Below the pieces are notes generated by a model. It did not search any database. It saw only the letters and a list, made by a program, of their open reading frames with translations, and was not told the origin of the DNA. A DNA stretch of 64,000 nt from Algoriphagus aquimarinus (GTDB lineage: Bacteria; Bacteroidota; Bacteroidia; Cytophagales; Cyclobacteriaceae), in the NCBI RefSeq assembly GCF_900112005.1, contig NZ_FOKK01000014.1:1-64000 (forward strand). The letters run 5' to 3'. This document shows, in pieces, positions 60,093-64,000 of the stretch. A program made the position numbers and the translations under genes. How positions within the stretch are numbered: position 1 is the stretch's first letter; each line of letters opens with the position of its first letter.

Positions 60093-62273
60093 TTAAAGTT
60101 TAAAACCTATCGATGCAACAAAACTTCTTCCATCCGAAGTCCAGATTCCTGGACCTGGGTACATTTGTGGCCTTTTAGTAAAGTATCTCTTATTCAATAG
60201 GTTATTGATTCCTACGCGCAAAATAAATTTTGAAGAGACCTGATAGGAAGTGTTTAGATCCCAGACATTATAGGATGGCACGATTCCAACCGCGCCAGTC
60301 TCGGGTGGAGTTTTAGTGTTGAGTGCATCGGCATAAGTGTTTCCCACGAATTGATGCTGAAGAAGTACCCGTAATGCTCTAAAATGTCCCGAAACTCCAT
60401 TTCTGCTTAGCCATTTTGGAGCAGCTTCAATTCGGTTACCTGTGATATTTTGATTTCCTTCTGCCACTGCTACTTCCCCTGATGTGTATTTTGCATCCAT
60501 GAGGCTAGTTGAGGTATAGAAATTAAGCCCCCAATTTTTCCCCTTCATGAACTCGTAATCCAAGTAGAATTCTATGCCATTGTTCAGGCTGTTGCCAATA
60601 TTTGACTTTTGGATGAAAGTCTGCCCTTCATGCTCAACAAAGATATTCCCAAGACGATTGCCAATATAAGTTCTGAAGAAAGTGATGTTGTACTTCAGAC
60701 CAGGGATCGAGGAGTTTTCCCAGCCTACTTCGGCGTTGTAACCAAAGCTATCTTCCAGCTCGTCAGAGATCAAGGTCATAGGATTTCCTGGAATAATATC
60801 CTGAAAAATTACAGGCCGGTTGGCTTGGGAAAAACCAGTATAAAATCGTGAATTTGAATTCAATTGGTAATTAGCATTAATGCCAAGCGCTATAAAGTCG
60901 TAGTCTATAGTCTTTGGCACATATGCATCTTCGATGTAATCTATCCGTCCAGTCATTTTTGATGATCCCATTTCAACACGTATACCAGGAGTGACGCTGA
61001 ATTGGTCTGTTAGGTAAAACTGATTTTCCAGAGCAAGCGCGAAGCTTTCACTTTTAAGGTTCATGTCCCTTTGAAAATTACCTTCCACTTTAATATCGTA
61101 ATCTGTGCCTGTCGATCCTTTTCCACGTTGCCTTCTATCCATACTATTATTGAAATAGCGGAAGTTCGCTGAGAAGTTGTTCTTCATATTTCCTAACTGA
61201 TAAGTATGCATCAGTCTTCCTTCGGTGGTACGTGTATGGTAATTGTCTATGTCCACGTTTCTAGCAGCATATTCTTCGGTAGCTAAATCGATGACGTCAG
61301 GTTTATTGGCAAAACCATCAAAGGTCACAGATGCTCGTTCACCGAAAACTCCTGAAACAGTCCAGTTAAGGGAGGTATGTGGAGATATCTGAAAATCAAG
61401 AATAACTGCTGGAATCCATATTTCAGGGCTGTAATAATTCCTTGCTCGTGTAGATTGTTTAGGATTATCTGTAAACATTTCATCATTCAATGGACCAGGG
61501 ATCTGGTATAAATAGGTGCTTCTGGACAATTCGCCACGTAATTTTAGCCTATCGTTGAATTGATAGGTCAAGTCTATGTGTTGAGCATCTGAGGTAGAGT
61601 TTGAATTGTCACGATAGCCTTCAGAAACCCGCTTTTGGTAATAGGCATAGTAAGTCAACTTGCCCACTTTTCCTCCGATAGCATTGAAGGTAGAGAGCAG
61701 GCCAAAGGATCCTACGGTGCTTAAGTTTTCAAATGAAAATCTTTTCGTAGAATCGGGTTCCTTTAGAATGTAATTCAGCATACCTCCAAACTGCTGTCCA
61801 TATTGAAGCGCACCGGTTCCTCGGATCAGTTCGATCTTCTCAACAGCTTCTATTGGCATAGAATAATGACTGGCGGGATATCCGTAGATATCGGTATTGA
61901 TCATCACTCCGTTTTGACGAATGTTGAATTCCCAGCTTCTATGGCCATCCAGTCCGCGGACGGAGAAATTTATTTGGTTGCCCGAGCCATCCATGTCGTA
62001 AATAAACCCGCCCGGTATTTTAGCAAACAGCTGCCTTCCCGTTTTCTCAGCAAGGTTAGCCGGGAGTAGACTGATTTGGATAGATTCGGTTTTTCTTCCG
62101 CCGATCAGGAAGTTTCGACTTACATTTGGAAGAGGTGCTATCGGTGATAAATCCCGAAAATCTCTCAGCTGGAATTCCTTTAAGTCCAGTGTTTTGATGG
62201 TGTCATTTTGGGCATACGCGCATGCCATCAAGCCTTGGAAAAGCCCAAGAATAAGTAGTTTTTTAATATTCAT
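60093..62273 (-). CDS. FecA-like TonB-dependent receptor
   Basis: The 726-residue protein starts at ATG 62273 (MNIKKLLILGLFQGLMACAYAQ); the open frame upstream of it is not signal-like. The plug shows LFAKIPGGFIYDMDGSGNQINFSVRGLDGHRSWEFNIRQNGVMINTDIYGYPASHY and IELIRGTGALQYGQQFGGMLNYILK. The barrel ends SFVASIGFKL. It resembles Fe(III)-dicitrate or metal-complex receptors. It lies 76 bp after a small membrane gene on the same strand. No anti-sigma factor is nearby. Confidence 0.92.
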   Translation of the reverse strand: MNIKKLLILGLFQGLMACAYAQNDTIKTLDLKEFQLRDFRDLSPIAPLPNVSRNFLIGGRKTESIQISLLPANLAEKTGRQLFAKIPGGFIYDMDGSGNQINFSVRGLDGHRSWEFNIRQNGVMINTDIYGYPASHYSMPIEAVEKIELIRGTGALQYGQQFGGMLNYILKEPDSTKRFSFENLSTVGSFGLLSTFNAIGGKVGKLTYYAYYQKRVSEGYRDNSNSTSDAQHIDLTYQFNDRLKLRGELSRSTYLYQIPGPLNDEMFTDNPKQSTRARNYYSPEIWIPAVILDFQISPHTSLNWTVSGVFGERASVTFDGFANKPDVIDLATEEYAARNVDIDNYHTRTTEGRLMHTYQLGNMKNNFSANFRYFNNSMDRRQRGKGSTGTDYDIKVEGNFQRDMNLKSESFALALENQFYLTDQFSVTPGIRVEMGSSKMTGRIDYIEDAYVPKTIDYDFIALGINANYQLNSNSRFYTGFSQANRPVIFQDIIPGNPMTLISDELEDSFGYNAEVGWENSSIPGLKYNITFFRTYIGNRLGNIFVEHEGQTFIQKSNIGNSLNNGIEFYLDYEFMKGKNWGLNFYTSTSLMDAKYTSGEVAVAEGNQNITGNRIEAAPKWLSRNGVSGHFRALRVLLQHQFVGNTYADALNTKTPPETGAVGIVPSYNVWDLNTSYQVSSKFILRVGINNLLNKRYFTKRPQMYPGPGIWTSDGRSFVASIGFKL

Positions 62274-62349
62274 AAGTTTGGATAAAATATATACAAAAAG
62301 CCAGTCGGGCTTAATTACTGGACCGGCCATAAAAATGACAGTATATGCT

Positions 62350-62898
62350 TTATCCGAATTGTGGGGGAGGTGTCTTTAGACTGAGAAAAATGTCCCTATA
62401 ATCAGTCTGACTGGTATTAATATTAGTTGAATCTAATTTGGAAGACCAAATCTCAAAGTTGGATATTTCATTGGCTATAAAGTCTTTAGGGAAAAACTTG
62501 GCAAAAAGTAGTTTATGGTTTTGATTGTTATTATGAGCGTTGTCAGTAATAGATCTAATCCAGTCAGAAACCTGCTCGTTTAATTTTTGTTTTTGTTGAT
62601 CTTTAATATAAACAACTTGAAGTGTGTCGTTTTGATAGCGTTGTTTGACCACCCGAAGAAATTGGCCATCAACTTCCATAGATAGGTTTGTAGTCTGGAA
62701 ATCATCCTGATTGGCCATGTAAGGTAGCGAAAGCGGAATTTCCATCATTTCAGTGAGAGAATTATCGTAGGATTCTTCCCATATATTCTCCTCCCATTCT
62801 CTAGTTAGTCGGTATTGATAGGCAAAGAAGTAGACAATGTATCCGAAGAAATACAGGCAAAAACAACTGAGCAGAAATATGGAAGAGAATTTTCTCAC
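62350..62898 (-). CDS. Hypothetical protein with one membrane helix
   Basis: The 182-residue product starts at GTG 62898. It has an N-terminal membrane helix (SIFLLSCFCLYFFGYIVYFFAY) and an extracytoplasmic domain with WEENIWEESYDNSLTEMMEIPLSLPYM and FLSLKTPPPQFG at the end. Small proteins of this shape often precede metal-receptor genes in Bacteroidota. It is probably co-transcribed with the FecA-like gene. No function is known to me. Confidence 0.7.
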   Translation of the reverse strand: MRKFSSIFLLSCFCLYFFGYIVYFFAYQYRLTREWEENIWEESYDNSLTEMMEIPLSLPYMANQDDFQTTNLSMEVDGQFLRVVKQRYQNDTLQVVYIKDQQKQKLNEQVSDWIRSITDNAHNNNQNHKLLFAKFFPKDFIANEISNFEIWSSKLDSTNINTSQTDYRDIFLSLKTPPPQFG

Positions 62899-63403
62899 TT
62901 GCTAAAACTACTGATAAATTATTTTGATGTGAAATCATGATCTATAAAGAAACAATCTCTTCAGTGATTCAGCGTAGTACCCAGCCTCCGCACTGGGAGT
63001 CCTAAAAATTCTTCTTTGTCTTACTTTAGACTTTTAGTCACAGAGAGCTATTATTTAACAGAGCCAACCACCCTCTACTAAAGAGCCTGTACCACAGGCT
63101 TGCGGGCATAGGCTTGGGGTGAGGTAAAGAAACCTATTACAAATTGGTTAGGATATTAGGGTCGGGCATCAAGAAATAATCCATTGGATTGTTTTAGTAT
63201 TGGGTCAGTAAGCAGAAGAGGCAAATCCCATCAAGTACCACAAATGTTAGAAAAACAGATTCTAGAAATTGTTCTGGCAATTGCAGTGAAGACGTTGAGT
63301 AACTATTCGAATCATATTTTCCACACGGAAATCGATCCGGTATTCAGTGGAAGAAAGTGGACTAGAAGTGAAAAAGTAGCTGGTTGATTTCAAAAATAAT
63401 ACG
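62899..63403. other. Intergenic region with small hairpins and a doubtful short ORF
   Basis: Hairpins ACCCAG...CTGGGA near 62980-63000 and AGCCTGT/ACAGGCT near 63085-63100 are present. An ATG at 63244 opens 47 codons (MLEKQILEIVLAIAVKTLSNYSN...) to 63387, just before a strong terminator, so a small gene is possible but not supported by any known family. Confidence 0.35.
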
Positions 63404-63405
63404 GT

Positions 63406-63450
63406 AAGCGGCTTTATCTAAGTTTAATTTAGGATGAAGCCGCTTTTTTT
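63406..63450 (+). terminator. Rho-independent terminator
   Basis: AAGCGGCTT (63406-63414) pairs with AAGCCGCTT (63437-63445), followed by TTTTT. It ends an upstream + strand transcript that may hold the short frame at 63244-63387. Confidence 0.75.
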
Positions 63451-63503
63451 AGAATGAAAAGTTCTACTTCAGTCACCACTAAAAAATAGAATTGTCGTTT
63501 TAT

Positions 63504-63523
63504 ATTTAAGAAGTTGCTTAAAT
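63504..63523. promoter_or_regulatory. Palindromic operator candidate for the ArsR-type gene
   Basis: ATTTAAG and CTTAAAT are perfect 7-bp arms around AAGTTG, 52 bp upstream of the ATG at 63575. Such AT-rich inverted repeats are the usual autoregulatory sites of ArsR/SmtB repressors. Confidence 0.6.
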
Positions 63524-63574
63524 AAGAAATCTATTGTTATATTTATGACGCTATTAAATTCTAAAGAGGAAACC

Positions 63575-63952
63575 ATGGAAAACAATCAATCCTGTATCAG
63601 AGTATTTGCCGATAAAGATCAGATAAACCATTGCCGAGAACTACTACAAGCCAATGGCTCGGCATTTGGTCAATTGAGTGGTTTGCTGGCGCTCGCAGGG
63701 AATGAAGTGAGGCTGAAGATTTTGTTTCTTTTAGAGGAAGAAAACGAACTCTGCCCATGCGACTTATCAGACATTTTAGGAATGAGCATCCCTGCAGTTT
63801 CTCAACATCTCAGAAAACTCAAAGACAAAAATGTCATTGAAGGTCGAAGAGAGGGTCAAACTATTTTCTACTCATTAAAACAAGAACAACTGACCTTATT
63901 TCACCCCTTTTTCAAACACATCATTAATAATTCAAACATAGTTACAGTATGA
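63575..63952 (+). CDS. ArsR/SmtB-family metal-sensing repressor
   Basis: The 125-residue protein has a winged helix with LAGNEVRLKILFLLEEENELCPCDLSDILGMSIPAVSQHLRKLKDKNVIEGRREGQTIFYSL. The CxC pair in ELCPCDLSD at the start of the DNA-reading helices is the metal-thiolate site of CadC/ArsR/CmtR-like sensors. The ATG at 63575, preceded by AGAGGAAACC, is chosen over 63545 because MENNQSCIRVFADKDQINHC is the typical start of this group. It overlaps the following transport gene by four bases. Confidence 0.9.
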   Translation: MENNQSCIRVFADKDQINHCRELLQANGSAFGQLSGLLALAGNEVRLKILFLLEEENELCPCDLSDILGMSIPAVSQHLRKLKDKNVIEGRREGQTIFYSLKQEQLTLFHPFFKHIINNSNIVTV

Positions 63953-64000
63953 GCGAGAAAAACAGCAAACTTGTCGGAGCGGGAATGCTATCAGCAGTAG
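63949..64000 (+). CDS. MerT-like mercury transport protein (start only)
   Basis: The ATG at 63949 overlaps the ArsR stop (ATGA) and reads MSEKNSKLVGAGMLSAV up to the window edge. This is the usual start of the MerT/MerTP-type transporters that follow such ArsR genes in Bacteroidota. Only 17 residues are visible, so the metal is inferred. The ArsR-MerT pair suggests regulated mercury handling. Confidence 0.6.
   Translation, partial: MSEKNSKLVGAGMLSAV

Noticed and set aside
51000-63180. Possible shared repeat between 50998-51060 and 63055-63160
   Set aside because: Similarity (CAGAGCC...CACCCT and ATTGG) is short and interrupted. It may be chance, and no firm alignment can be made by eye.
1-64000. 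CRISPR arrays, rRNA genes, intact transposases
   Set aside because: No regular repeat-spacer pattern, rRNA core sequence, or DDE/HUH-type transposase frame was seen on either strand.

Overview
The window looks like a chromosomal segment of a marine or aquatic member of the Bacteroidota, probably close to Cyclobacteriaceae (Algoriphagus-like). The evidence is a SusC/SusD pair with sulfatases, several TonB-dependent receptors with N-terminal carboxypeptidase-regulatory-like domains, a Bacteroides-type conjugative transposon tra cluster, promoters of the Bacteroidota TAnnTTTG type, and almost no strong Shine-Dalgarno sequences. The genus is an inference.

Layout. (1) 1-505: end of a c-type cytochrome gene. 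(2) 836-13973: a polysaccharide utilisation locus on the + strand: SusC, SusD, three formylglycine sulfatases, a sialate-O-acetylesterase-type gene broken by a stop inside its catalytic GQSNM block, and a GH29 alpha-L-fucosidase. Together they point to a sulfated, fucose-containing glycan. (3) 13974-14676: a decayed copy of the conjugative-element junction that exists intact at 37.25-37.8 kb. (4) 14677-24900: Crp/Fnr regulator, an NPP-type phosphodiesterase with an Oar-like TonB receptor, a tiny membrane protein, a sugar transferase, a CrtA-like monooxygenase and a frameshifted nuclease gene. A striking symmetric array of 11-bp-phased sites lies at 22814-22907.

(5) 24884-38227: conjugative-transposon segment. 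It starts near a tRNA 3'-end fragment (attachment-site scar) and direct repeats. The - strand then carries three small HTH or accessory genes, a DUF3945-like gene, and traN, M, L, K, J, three tandem TraI-like genes, traG, traF, traE and a small membrane gene. A divergent radC-like gene follows. No integrase, relaxase or coupling protein is visible, so this part is incomplete here. (6) 38565-41876: an AT-rich module of TetR, DedA, PepSY-like protein, zinc ribbon and TerC. (7) 41877-43000: gene relics, including a second, broken 3' end of ArdC and a lipoprotein remnant. (8) 43019-49192: KtrB/TrkH plus KtrA/TrkA potassium uptake, and a PepSY membrane protein with a siderophore-type TonB receptor. 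(9) 49193-51450: an XRE relic, intact ArdC antirestriction gene and more relics.

(10) 51454-59731: a metal-efflux operon with a CzcA-TolC fusion, a CzcB-type adaptor, a YkvA protein, an OprO/P-type porin and a PAP2 phosphatase, partly with overlapping stops and starts. (11) 60093-62898: FecA-like TonB receptor and a small membrane protein. (12) 63504-64000: ArsR-family sensor with a palindromic operator, overlapping the start of a MerT-like mercury transporter that runs off the window.

Overall the segment combines a glycan-foraging locus with a mosaic mobile island. The island carries conjugation genes, antirestriction, ion and metal homeostasis, and many duplicated fragments that record repeated insertion, recombination and decay. 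No rRNA, complete tRNA, CRISPR array or intact transposase was found.
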